Source: Candidatus Skiveiella danica
GTDB lineage: Bacteria > Pseudomonadota > Gammaproteobacteria > Burkholderiales > Burkholderiaceae_C
Assembly: GCA_016721925.1 (NCBI GenBank)
Contig: JADKHE010000002.1
Coordinates: forward strand, 1 to 64,000
DNA length: 64,000 bases
Direction: 5' to 3'
Both the position numbers and the translations under genes were made by a program. Of this stretch, positions 1 through 8,057 are shown one piece after another (positions within the stretch are counted from its first letter, which is position 1; each line of letters begins with the position of its first letter). The notes below the pieces were generated by a model. It saw only the letters and a program-made list of their open reading frames with translations, made no database searches and was not told the origin of the DNA.

Positions 1-8
1 ATCATTGA

Positions 9-107
9 ATTTCCGTGACGTGGTTCGGCTTGCCGCAATTATTCTTTCATGTCCCGACCGCCTACGACATCTTGCGCCGCGACGGACTGGCCATCCGCAA
101 GCCATGA
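9..107 (+). pseudogene. C-terminal fragment of a DUF1993-like protein
   Basis: The reading frame ending at the TGA at 105-107 encodes a short tail containing LPQLFFHV and TAYDILRRDGLAI. This resembles the C-terminal end of DUF1993 proteins, where a phenylalanine-rich strand is followed by TTAYDILRHNG. The same frame has a stop at 6-8, while frame 1 at positions 1-15 reads IIEFP, which looks like the preceding part of the same family. The gene therefore appears frameshifted or internally deleted, but its upstream part lies outside the window. Family recognition is from memory of the motif. Confidence 0.4.
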
Positions 108-142
108 CTACCTGGGTTCGTACGAGGCTTGCGATGGGCCGG

Positions 143-1330
143 TCAGCCCGGGGCCCTGGTCTGCGGCCGGATCAACCGGGCCGACGCCAGGGTCGCCAGC
201 GCCGACAGCCCGATGCAGGCCCAGATCACCGGGCCGTAGCTGCCGACACGGTCGAACACCGCGCCGGCAATGACCGGGCCCAGCAGGTTGCCCAGCGCCG
301 CGCCGGTGTACAGCGTGCCGATGATGCTGGCCACCGCGCGGGCGCCGAACAGGTCCATGCACAGGGCCGGCAACAGCGAGACGATGCCGCCGTAGCTCAG
401 GCCGAACCACAGCGCAAACAGCGCCAGCGCCACATAGCCGCCAGCCCCGTACCACAGCAGATACGACGCGCCCATGGAGAGCTGCATCAGCACCAGCGTC
501 TTGCCCCGGCCGATGCGGTCGGCCAGGGCGCCGATCACGAAACGGCCCACCAGGCTGCCGATGCCGATCAGGCCGACCAGGCCCACGGCCAGCGAATCGC
601 CGATGCCGAGGTCGCGCGCGGCGGCGGACGCATGGGCAAACGGAACGAACATCGTCGGCGCGGCGGCCACGGCCGAGAGATAGAGCCACCAGAAGCTGCT
701 GCTGTGCAGGGCCTCGCGCAGGCTGCTGCCCGGCACTTCGCCGGACGCGGGGCGGCGGGCCGCCGGGGCGCGCCGCAGCAGCATCGCCGCGCCCAGGCCC
801 AGCACCAGCACGCCGAGCGCCAGCAGGCGCAGCGCGTCGCGCCACTGCACCGCTGCGATGGCGCTGGTGGCCAGCAGCGGCACGACCAGGGTGCCGGCGC
901 CGATCCCGGCGCTGGCGATGCCTGCGGCCAGGCCACGCCGGCGCGTGAACCAGGGCTGGACGCTGGCGATGGCGGGGGTGTAGACCAGCGCGATGCCCAC
1001 CCCGATGCCGACGCCGTAACTCAGGTACACGGCCGCCATCGAGTGCGCCAGGCTGGTCGCGAACAGGGCGCCCGCGATGCACAGCATGCCGGCGCAGCAC
1101 ACCACACGCGGGCCGAACCGGTCGGCCAGCATGCCGGCGCCCGCGCCGAGCACGAAATAGATCAGCCCGGACAGGCCGAACACCAGGGCCACGTCGGCCC
1201 GCTGCGCCGCGAACTCGGCCGCGAACGACTCGAAGAACGCGGCAAACGAATACGACACGCCAAAGATGACCGCCAGGCTGAGGAAGGCTGCCCAGACCAC
1301 GACCCAGGCATAGGGCGGTTCATCGTTCAT
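143..1330 (-). CDS. MFS transporter
   Basis: A 395-residue integral membrane protein of the major facilitator superfamily, a secondary transporter of the inner membrane. Hydrophobic segments alternate along the whole length, about 12 in number. Loop 2-3 carries ADRFGPRVV, and the equivalent loop of the second half carries ADRIGRGKT, both versions of the MFS G-x-x-x-D-R-x-G-R motif, showing the two-fold repeat. I chose the start at 1330 (MNDEPPYAW) because the reading frame upstream of it is polar, low-complexity and not conserved-looking. The substrate cannot be read from the sequence; the N-terminus resembles monocarboxylate/oxalate-type MFS proteins. It is followed by no obvious operon partner. 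Confidence 0.85.
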   Translation of the reverse strand: MNDEPPYAWVVVWAAFLSLAVIFGVSYSFAAFFESFAAEFAAQRADVALVFGLSGLIYFVLGAGAGMLADRFGPRVVCCAGMLCIAGALFATSLAHSMAAVYLSYGVGIGVGIALVYTPAIASVQPWFTRRRGLAAGIASAGIGAGTLVVPLLATSAIAAVQWRDALRLLALGVLVLGLGAAMLLRRAPAARRPASGEVPGSSLREALHSSSFWWLYLSAVAAAPTMFVPFAHASAAARDLGIGDSLAVGLVGLIGIGSLVGRFVIGALADRIGRGKTLVLMQLSMGASYLLWYGAGGYVALALFALWFGLSYGGIVSLLPALCMDLFGARAVASIIGTLYTGAALGNLLGPVIAGAVFDRVGSYGPVIWACIGLSALATLASARLIRPQTRAPG

Positions 1331-1501
1331 GTGCAGGTCAGTATAGGGTGTGGTGCCGGCTCCGGGCTCATGGAGGCGGCCTTGATTGGGTTCTGTGTTT
1401 CCATCAGTCCGCGGCGCTGGCGCCGGTGGTCCTGGCGGAACTGACCCGGTGCGCAAGCCGGTAGCGGGCGCTCCCGCCGAGGTGGTCCTGTCGCCGCCTT
1501 G

Positions 1502-2101
1502 TCAGTTGATCAGCAAGCCGTTGACCCGCGCGTAGTGCAGCATCTGGGTGCGGCTGTTGACCCCGATGCGCTTGAACAGGCGCCAGAGGTGGACTTTCAC
1601 CGTGTGCTCGCTGATGCCGAGCTTTTCGGCGATGTCGCGGTTGCTCAGGCCCTGGTCGAGCATCAGGATGAGCTGCTTTTGCCGCTTGGAGAGCTTGGTC
1701 TGCGTTCCGTCGACTTCCTCCTGGTCCAGCTCGCTCTCGTCGGTGAGCAGGGTCTTGAGGGCGGCGCTGATCTCGGTGGCGCCGGCTGATTTCTCGATGT
1801 AGATGTCGGCACCTGCCTCGATGCACGGGTCTTCGCTGTGCGCAGCGGGTTCCGAGGAGATGACGGCCAGCGGGGTGTGCGGAAACGCGGCGCGCACATC
1901 AAGAACACCCGATACGCCCAGCGTGTCGGGCAGCTTCAGGTCAAGGCAGATCAGATCCGGCTCACCATGCGCCTTGACCGCCGCTGCGAACTTGCCCAGG
2001 TGCGAGACCTCCACCACCTCGGCGCCGGGGCGCAGGCGGCGCAGCAGCATGACCATGGCTTCACGCATCAACGGGTGATCGTCGATCACATAGAACGTCA
2101 T
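1502..2101 (-). CDS. LuxR/NarL-family response regulator
   Basis: A 199-residue two-component response regulator. The receiver domain (about residues 1-120) has the acidic pair D7-D8, the phospho-acceptor D54 in ICLDLKLPD, and the conserved K104 in IEKSAG. The C-terminal LuxR-type helix-turn-helix (about 135-190) contains SNRDIAEKLGISEHTVKVHL. It is expected to bind DNA after phosphorylation. No histidine kinase gene is adjacent, so it is an orphan regulator here; the gene downstream is the MFS transporter and the gene upstream is trpS, all leftward. Target genes are unknown. Confidence 0.9.
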   Translation of the reverse strand: MTFYVIDDHPLMREAMVMLLRRLRPGAEVVEVSHLGKFAAAVKAHGEPDLICLDLKLPDTLGVSGVLDVRAAFPHTPLAVISSEPAAHSEDPCIEAGADIYIEKSAGATEISAALKTLLTDESELDQEEVDGTQTKLSKRQKQLILMLDQGLSNRDIAEKLGISEHTVKVHLWRLFKRIGVNSRTQMLHYARVNGLLIN

Positions 2102-2140
2102 CGCAGGTCTCCTGTGTCGATGGATTGCGGTCGGGCCTCG

Positions 2141-3454
2141 TCAGGCGTCGGCGGCGTCGAGCAGCACCTGCAGGGCCTGTTCGATGTCGGCGGATGTGAC
2201 GCCTTGCACGGGTGCCAGGTTCGGCGCGAGCGCGGGCAGCGCGGCCGGCCCTTCGCCCTGAAGCCGGGCAATCGCCTGGCCCGCATCGCGCGGGGACGCA
2301 TAGCCGGTGCTTTGCAGCAGCACGGTCCCCTTCGGATCGACCAGCTTGAAATAGAACTGGCCGTCCTTCTCGCGGTATTGCTTGAAGGCAGGCAGCGCCG
2401 TCTTGTCAGCGCGCGCCGCGCGCACACCCGCTTGCTGGTTCAGCGCACGCAAACCGACCGCCTGGCGCAGTTCCCGTATGAAAGGCGCCGAGAGCTGGCG
2501 CGCCTTCTCGGCGCCGGCGATCAGGGTGGCCTCGATGCGGTCGGGGTGGGCGATCAGGGCCTCGTAGCGCTCACGCATCGGAGCCACTTCGCGCTCGATG
2601 CGCTCGAACAGCATCTGCTTGGCGTCGCCCCAGGCAATGCCCGCGGCATAGGCGCTGCGCAGCGCGGCCGTTTCCTCGGCGCTGGCAAAGGCCTGGTAGA
2701 TCTGGAACAGCGCGCTGCCTTCGGTCTCTTTCGGCTCGCCGGGCGCGCGCGAGTCGGTGACGATGCCCATGATGAGCTTGCGCAGCTGCTCGCGCGGCGC
2801 GAACAGCGGAATCGCGTTGTCGTAGCTCTTGCTCATCTTGCGCCCGTCCAGGCCGGGCAGCGTGGCCACGGATTCTTCGATGGCCGCCTCGGGCAGCACG
2901 AAGTGCTCGCCGTAGAGGTGGTTGAAGCTCGACGCCATGTCGCGCGCCATCTCGATGTGCTGGATCTGGTCGCGCCCCACCGGGATCTTGTGCGACTTGA
3001 ACATCAGGATGTCGGCCGCCATCAGCACCGGGTACATGAACAGGCCGGCGGTGACGTCGCTGTCGGGGTCGGTGCCGGCGGCGGTGTTCTTGTCGACCGC
3101 GGCCTTGTAGGCATGGGCGCGGTTGAGCAGGCCCTTGCCGGTGACGCAGGTCAGCAGCCAGGTCAGTTCGGGGATCTCGGGGATGTCGGACTGGCGGTAG
3201 AAGAAGACCTTCTCCGGGTTCAGGCCGGCAGCCAGCCAGCTGGCGGCGATCTCCAGCGTCGAGCGCTGGATGCGCAGCGGGTCTTCGCACTTGATCAGCG
3301 CGTGGTAGTCGGCCAGGAAGTAAAAGCTCTCGGTGCCGGCATTCAGGCTGGCGGCCACGGCGGGGCGGATGGCGCCGACGTAGTTGCCCAGGTGGGGGGT
3401 GCCGGTGGTGGTGATGCCGGTGAGGACGCGCAGGGATGTCATGGGAGCAGGCAT
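2141..3454 (-). CDS. trpS: Tryptophanyl-tRNA synthetase with C-terminal YegP-like extension
   Basis: Class I aminoacyl-tRNA synthetase charging tRNA-Trp. The HIGH-like motif is TGTPHLGN near the N-terminus and the KMSKS motif is intact in GRKMSKSYDN. The start at 3454 overlaps the TAA of the upstream protease gene by one base (TAATG), which suggests translational coupling; a second ATG lies at 3442. At 437 residues it is about 100 longer than the usual 330-340. The extra part, starting near residue 335, contains FKQYREKDGQFYFKL and GYASPRDAGQAI, which resembles a YegP/DUF1508 unit. The catalytic core identification is secure; the extension assignment is an inference. Confidence 0.95.
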   Translation of the reverse strand: MPAPMTSLRVLTGITTTGTPHLGNYVGAIRPAVAASLNAGTESFYFLADYHALIKCEDPLRIQRSTLEIAASWLAAGLNPEKVFFYRQSDIPEIPELTWLLTCVTGKGLLNRAHAYKAAVDKNTAAGTDPDSDVTAGLFMYPVLMAADILMFKSHKIPVGRDQIQHIEMARDMASSFNHLYGEHFVLPEAAIEESVATLPGLDGRKMSKSYDNAIPLFAPREQLRKLIMGIVTDSRAPGEPKETEGSALFQIYQAFASAEETAALRSAYAAGIAWGDAKQMLFERIEREVAPMRERYEALIAHPDRIEATLIAGAEKARQLSAPFIRELRQAVGLRALNQQAGVRAARADKTALPAFKQYREKDGQFYFKLVDPKGTVLLQSTGYASPRDAGQAIARLQGEGPAALPALAPNLAPVQGVTSADIEQALQVLLDAADA

Positions 3455-4122
3455 TAGAGAAGCAGCATGCGCAGCGGCGTGAGCACGAGTTTGATGAACC
3501 CCAGGGTCAGGCCCATCAGGGGCTGCATCCAGAGGGCACTGACCACGCCGGACACCACCAGGGCCATGACGATGAAGAAGCCCCAGGGCTCGACACGCGA
3601 GACCAGCATGGCTTGCTTGTAGGGCAGCAGTCCGACCAGGATGCGACCCCCGTCCAGCGGCGGCAGCGGAAACAGGTTGAAGACGAACATCACGATATTG
3701 ACCAGGACGCCGCCCTGGCACATCTTGACGAAGAAGGGCTCGTTGATCCCGATGGCGGCCAGCAGGTAGAGCAGCACCATCCAGCCCATGGCCTGCAGGA
3801 GGTTGACCCCCGGCCCTGCCAGCGCGACCCAGATCATGTCGCGCTTGGGGTTGCGCAGGTTGCCGAAACGCACGGGCACCGGCTTGGCGTAGCCGAACAA
3901 AAAGGCACCCGAGGTTGCAAAGTACAGCAGCAGCGGCATCAGGATGGTGCCGACCGGGTCGATGTGCTTGAACGGGTTGAGCGTGATGCGCCCCATCATG
4001 TACGCGGTGTTGTCGCCGAAGTGGCGGGCCGCATAGCCGTGCGCGGCCTCGTGCACCGTGATCGCAAAGAGCACGGGCAGGGCGTAGGTCAGGACGGTCT
4101 GGATCAGTTCGGTTGGGTCCAC
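3454..4122 (-). CDS. Site-2 protease family (M50) membrane metalloprotease
   Basis: A 222-residue membrane protein of the short M50 rhomboid-unrelated site-2 protease type found widely in bacteria. The zinc-binding HEAAH motif is at residues 24-28 in the first hydrophobic segment, and the second metal-binding motif appears as PLPPLDGGRIL near residue 155. Several further hydrophobic helices are visible. Such proteins cleave within membranes; the substrate of this subgroup is generally unknown. It sits between the YrdC-like gene and trpS on the same strand and overlaps trpS by one base. Confidence 0.88.
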   Translation of the reverse strand: MDPTELIQTVLTYALPVLFAITVHEAAHGYAARHFGDNTAYMMGRITLNPFKHIDPVGTILMPLLLYFATSGAFLFGYAKPVPVRFGNLRNPKRDMIWVALAGPGVNLLQAMGWMVLLYLLAAIGINEPFFVKMCQGGVLVNIVMFVFNLFPLPPLDGGRILVGLLPYKQAMLVSRVEPWGFFIVMALVVSGVVSALWMQPLMGLTLGFIKLVLTPLRMLLL

Positions 4123-4149
4123 GGGTCGATTGTCTCAGACAGGGTTTTT

Positions 4150-4773
4150 CTAAAGGCCCAGGATGGCCGGGTCGCCGCGTCCCTGGCGCACGACGGTGAT
4201 ATCTCCACCGGTCATGTCCACCACGGTGGTCGGCTGGGAGGGGCAGGCGCCGGCGTCGATCACCGCCGCAATGCCGTGGGCGAAGTGTTCAAGAATCATC
4301 TCCGCGTCGTTGAGCGGCTCGGTCTCGCCGGGCGGGATCAGGGTGGTGGCCAGCAGCGGCGCACTGTGCAGGGCCAGCAGTTCCTGCAGCACCTTGTGGT
4401 CGGGCACGCGCAGCCCGATGGTCTTGCGCTGGGGGTGGCTGAGGCGCCGGGGCACTTCCTTGGTGGCTTCCAGAATGAAGGTGAAGGGGCCGGGCGTGGC
4501 CTGCTTGAGCAGGCGAAACTGCTGGTTGTCCACGATGGCGTAGTTGGCCAGCTCGCGCAGGTCGCGGCACAGCAGGGTCAGGTGGTGTTTCTCGTCGACG
4601 CCGCGGATGCGCCGCAGCTGGTCGGCCGCCGCCTTGTCGTCGAGGTGGCAGGCCAGTGCGTAGCTTGAGTCGGTCGGGACGGCCACGATGCCGCCGCGAT
4701 CGAGCAGGGCCGTGGCCTGCTTGAGCAGGCGAATCTGGGGATTGTCCGGATGGACGCTGAAATGCTGGGCCAT
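4150..4773 (-). CDS. YrdC/Sua5/YciO-family protein (threonylcarbamoyl-AMP synthase-like)
   Basis: A 207-residue protein of the YrdC/Sua5/YciO family. It has the nucleotide-binding core GGIVAVPTDSSYALAC near residue 30, the KHHLTLLCRDL segment, and the TPGPFTFIL motif near residue 92, all typical of the family. True TsaC/Sua5 makes threonylcarbamoyl-AMP for the t6A modification of tRNA. The length and the SSYALAC variant fit the YciO branch, whose role is less certain. It lies in a leftward run with the PHP phosphoesterase gene upstream and the M50 protease downstream, which is a common betaproteobacterial arrangement. Confidence 0.85.
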   Translation of the reverse strand: MAQHFSVHPDNPQIRLLKQATALLDRGGIVAVPTDSSYALACHLDDKAAADQLRRIRGVDEKHHLTLLCRDLRELANYAIVDNQQFRLLKQATPGPFTFILEATKEVPRRLSHPQRKTIGLRVPDHKVLQELLALHSAPLLATTLIPPGETEPLNDAEMILEHFAHGIAAVIDAGACPSQPTTVVDMTGGDITVVRQGRGDPAILGL

Positions 4774-4847
4774 GGGGTGAGTTTAAGTTGCCAAAGGCGG
4801 CGGTTCGGCCCGGCGGACCCCGGCGTCCGGCCCGACACGCCCGGCCT

Positions 4848-5702
4848 TCACTGGATGCGGTCCGCCAGCAGGTCCCAGACGGGCGTGAGTTCCGCAGGCA
4901 GGCTGGGCAGCGTGCCGAGGTCGATGCGGCTTTCATCCGGGCTGTGGAAGTCGCTGCCGCGCGAGGCGGCCAGACCGAACTCCCGCGCCATGCCGGCGTA
5001 CGTCACCGCTTCCTGCGAGGAATGACTGCCAGTGACCACCTCGACCCCGCGTCCGCCATGGGCGATGAACTCGGTGAACAGCGCATACTCTTCGTTGGGC
5101 GTGAAGCCATAGCGCGCCGGGTGCGCGATGACCGCCAGGCCGCCGGCGTCGCCGATCCAGGTGACCGCGTCACGCAGGGTGGCCCAGCGATGCGGCACGA
5201 AGCCGGGCTTGCCCTCGGTCAGGAATTTGCGGAACACCTCGCTGGTGTCCTTGCACACGCCGGTTTCGACCAGGAAACGGGCAAAGTGGGTGCGGGAGAT
5301 CAACTCCGGGTTCCCGACGAACCTGAGCGCCCCCTCGTAGGCGTCGCGGATGCCCACCTTGGCCAGCCCGTCGGACATTTCCTGGGCCCGCTCGCCGCGC
5401 CCGCCACGGGTGCGCGCCAGGCCCTGGCGCAGTCCGGCATGGTCTGCATCGAATCCCAGGCCCACGATGTGCACCGTCTGTCCGGCAAAGCTCACCGAGA
5501 TTTCGGTGCCGGTGAGGTATTTCATGCCTTCGGCCTTGGCCGCAGCCATCGCGCGGTGCTGTCCGCCGATCTCATCGTGGTCGGTCAGCGCCCACAGCTC
5601 GACGCCGTTGGCCCGCGCGCGGGCTGCCAGCGCTTCAGGGGTGAGGGTGCCGTCTGAGACGACGGAGTGGCAATGCAGGTCGGCGTTGAGTGGGAGGGTC
5701 AC
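4848..5702 (-). CDS. rnm: PHP-domain phosphoesterase (RNase AM / nucleoside 3',5'-bisphosphate phosphatase)
   Basis: A 284-residue PHP-domain hydrolase. Metal-binding motifs are visible in order: DLHCHSVVSDG at residues 8-18, LTDHDEIGG near 40, GTEISVSF near 65, HPARYGF near 190, and the terminal GSDFHSPDE near 250. This pattern matches the YciV/TrpH group, characterised as RNase AM, which acts 5' to 3' on short RNAs and on 3',5'-nucleotide bisphosphates. It heads the leftward group with the YrdC-like, protease and trpS genes, and is divergent from the histidine phosphatase gene. Confidence 0.87.
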   Translation of the reverse strand: MTLPLNADLHCHSVVSDGTLTPEALAARARANGVELWALTDHDEIGGQHRAMAAAKAEGMKYLTGTEISVSFAGQTVHIVGLGFDADHAGLRQGLARTRGGRGERAQEMSDGLAKVGIRDAYEGALRFVGNPELISRTHFARFLVETGVCKDTSEVFRKFLTEGKPGFVPHRWATLRDAVTWIGDAGGLAVIAHPARYGFTPNEEYALFTEFIAHGGRGVEVVTGSHSSQEAVTYAGMAREFGLAASRGSDFHSPDESRIDLGTLPSLPAELTPVWDLLADRIQ

Positions 5703-5837
5703 CGATTGATTTTAGGGGCTTGGCCACTCGTTCGCGCGGCGCCGCTCCAGCAGCCCTGCAGGCATCAGGGCGCCGATCGACAGGCGCAAGGCAATTCGGC
5801 GGCGGTGCCGAAGGGTTTCGGGAACTGTCCAAGCCGA

Positions 5838-5895
5838 ATTCTTGAAGATAGTGACGCCAACCCAGCGTCTTTTGGTCACATTCAGCTACAAAAAC
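5838..5895 (-). repeat. Dispersed GACGCTGGG repeat, copy 1
   Basis: Read on the minus strand it has TAGCTGAATGTGACC, the core GACGCTGGG and then GGCGTCAC. GACGC and GCGTC can pair across a seven-base loop. It lies between the divergent PHP and histidine phosphatase genes. The first bases, TAGCTGAATGTGACC, are shared exactly with the copy at 61348. Confidence 0.75.
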
Positions 5896-5951
5896 AGGAG
5901 CAAATGGGCGCCGCAACCGGGTGGACGAAACGCTTGCCCGATAATCCGGCC

Positions 5952-6617
5952 ATGCTCGAACTGCTGCTCATTCGCCACGGCGAAACCGACTGGAACCGCG
6001 AACTGCGGTTTCAGGGACAGGTCGACGTGCCGCTCAACGCCACCGGACACGAGCAGGCGCGCCGGCTGGGCGTGCGACTGGCCAGCGAGCCTGTCCATCG
6101 GCTGTACAGCAGCGATCTGACACGCACCCTGCAGACGGCCGGGCCTGCGGCTGAGCGCCTGCGGTTGCCCAGTGTGGGCCATGTGGCGCTGCGGGAGCAG
6201 GCCTTCGGGCTGATCGACGGCATGAGCGTCCCCGATATCCAGCAACAGCATCCCGGCATCTGGGAGCGATGGCTGGCCTTCGACCCGGACTATGCCCCGC
6301 CGGGTGGCGAGAGCCAACGGCAATTCCAGGCACGGGTGCTGGGCGCCATGGCGGGCCTGGCGCAACGCCATGCCGGCGAGACGCTGGTGGTTGTCACGCA
6401 CGGTGGCGTGCTCGACATCCTGTACCGCATGGCGAACGGGCAGCCGCTGGGTGGACCGCGCCAGTGCGACATCCCGAACGCCGGGATCAACCGGGTGCGC
6501 ACGGACGGGCAGCGGGTCGAAATCGTCAGCTGGGCCGATACCGCGCACCTGACGGACATGCCGCCGCAGCCGGTCTACGACCAGACCCGTCTGGTACCGC
6601 CGGCAGCTGACGTCTGA
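5952..6617 (+). CDS. Histidine phosphatase (phosphoglycerate mutase-like) family protein
   Basis: A 221-residue protein of the histidine phosphatase superfamily. The catalytic RHGE motif is at residues 8-11 in LLIRHGETDWN, the SSDLTRTLQTA segment follows near residue 55, and the second catalytic histidine is in VVTHGG near residue 150. The start at 5952 is chosen because RHGE must lie close to the N-terminus; the frame stays open upstream but that part is not family-like. Members of this size act as phosphoglycerate mutase-like, alpha-ribazole or broad-specificity phosphatases. The substrate cannot be told from context. Confidence 0.88.
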   Translation: MLELLLIRHGETDWNRELRFQGQVDVPLNATGHEQARRLGVRLASEPVHRLYSSDLTRTLQTAGPAAERLRLPSVGHVALREQAFGLIDGMSVPDIQQQHPGIWERWLAFDPDYAPPGGESQRQFQARVLGAMAGLAQRHAGETLVVVTHGGVLDILYRMANGQPLGGPRQCDIPNAGINRVRTDGQRVEIVSWADTAHLTDMPPQPVYDQTRLVPPAADV

Positions 6618-6641
6618 GCCCAGCGGTCCCGCGCCCCGGCC

Positions 6642-8045
6642 TCAGGGGCCGGGCGGTTGCGGCCACGGACGCTGCACGTCGCGGATCAGCTCGAAGGCAC
6701 GCGCAACCTGCAGGACACCCAGATCGTCAAAGCGCTGACCGGCGATCTGCAGCCCGATGGGCAGGCCGGCCGAGGTATAGCCGCAGTTGATTGATGCGGC
6801 CGGCTGTTCCGACATGTTGTAGGGCACGGTGAAGCCGATGTGTTCCAGGGGATGCAGCGGATCGTTGGTGGGAGAGGGCAGTTCGGCCGGGAAGGCCGGC
6901 ATCGGCGCCGTCGGGGAAATGACATAGTCAAAGGCGGCGCAGGCCTTGACGCTGGCCACGCGCACCGCATGGAACTGGCTGGCAGCGCGAAAGACGGCCT
7001 CGCCGTCCATGCCGGTGGCGCTGTCGGCCCAGGCCCGGATGTAGGGCAGCACCCTGGCCTTGTCTGCAGGCATCAGTGCATTCATGTCGAGGCGCGAACG
7101 CATGCGCCAGAAGTGGTCCATGCCGTCGAGCATGGTCTGGGTCATGAAGGGACGCATGGGCTCGACGATGGCGCCGGCGGCCTCGAACCGACGTGCGGCC
7201 GCCTGCACCGCCGCCAGCACCTCGGGTTCGGCTGGCAGGCCGCATCCGGCGTCCAGCAGCAGACCGATCTTCAGGCCGCGCAACCGCTCGGCCCCTTGAT
7301 CGAACGAGTCCCATGCGATGTCCTGCCACGGCAGGCTCATGCTGTCGCGGGCGTCGGGCCGGCTCAGCGCCGCCATCATCGCGGCCGCGTCGGCAACCTG
7401 GCGCGTCATGGGACCGGCCGCGCGCCCGGTGTAGGGTGGATCGATCGGAATGCGGCCCAGGCTCGGCTTGAGGCTGAAGATGCCGCACCAGCCTGCGGGC
7501 AGGCGCAGCGAGCCGCCGATGTCGGTGCCCACGTGCATGGGGCCGTAGCCGGCGGCGGCCGCTGCCGCACCGCCGGCGCTGGAGCCGCCGGGGGTCTTGC
7601 TCAGGTCCCAGGGGTTGCGGCTGAGCGGGTGAAAGCTGGACAGCCCGGACGACAGCATGCCGTAGTCGGGCATGGTGGTCTTGCAGACCAGCACCGCACC
7701 CGCTTCCCGCAGACGCGCTGCAGGCGGCGCATCGGCGGGCGCGGGCACCAGTTGCGTCGCGGCGGTCCCCAGCGGCACCGGGTCGCCCTGCGTGGCAATG
7801 TTTTCCTTGATCGTGACCGGCACGCCGTCCAGCGGACCGAGCGCTTTGCCTTCGCGCCAGCGGGCCTCGGATGCACGGGCCTGCACGAGGGCGTGTTCAG
7901 GGCGTAGCAGGTAGCTGGCGCACAGGTGGGGCTCCCATCGGTGGATGTGCTCCAGTACCGCCTGGGTGACCGCGACCGGAGAGAGCTGACCGGTGCGGTA
8001 GCCGTCGGCGAGTTCTGCCGCGGAAAGCGCGTGAAGGTCGGACAA
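6642..8045 (-). CDS. Amidase (amidase signature family)
   Basis: A 467-residue amidase signature enzyme that hydrolyses a carboxylic amide. The Ser-cisSer-Lys triad is visible: K80 in VTIKENI, the serine in GGSSAGGA near residue 155, and the nucleophile in GTDIGGSLRLP near residue 179. It is not GatA by context, because no gatB or gatC is nearby. The gene is the last of a leftward operon with a peptide-type ABC importer and starts 12 bases after the binding-protein gene ends. This suggests that the imported compound, or a derivative, is an amide. Confidence 0.9.
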   Translation of the reverse strand: MSDLHALSAAELADGYRTGQLSPVAVTQAVLEHIHRWEPHLCASYLLRPEHALVQARASEARWREGKALGPLDGVPVTIKENIATQGDPVPLGTAATQLVPAPADAPPAARLREAGAVLVCKTTMPDYGMLSSGLSSFHPLSRNPWDLSKTPGGSSAGGAAAAAAGYGPMHVGTDIGGSLRLPAGWCGIFSLKPSLGRIPIDPPYTGRAAGPMTRQVADAAAMMAALSRPDARDSMSLPWQDIAWDSFDQGAERLRGLKIGLLLDAGCGLPAEPEVLAAVQAAARRFEAAGAIVEPMRPFMTQTMLDGMDHFWRMRSRLDMNALMPADKARVLPYIRAWADSATGMDGEAVFRAASQFHAVRVASVKACAAFDYVISPTAPMPAFPAELPSPTNDPLHPLEHIGFTVPYNMSEQPAASINCGYTSAGLPIGLQIAGQRFDDLGVLQVARAFELIRDVQRPWPQPPGP

Positions 8046-8057
8046 GAGCCAGGCCGA

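Noticed and set aside
5..1444. Long + strand reading frame of 479 codons opposite the MFS gene
   Set aside because: It is rich in Arg, Gln, Ala and His, typical of antisense frames in GC-rich DNA, and overlaps a clear MFS transporter on the other strand.
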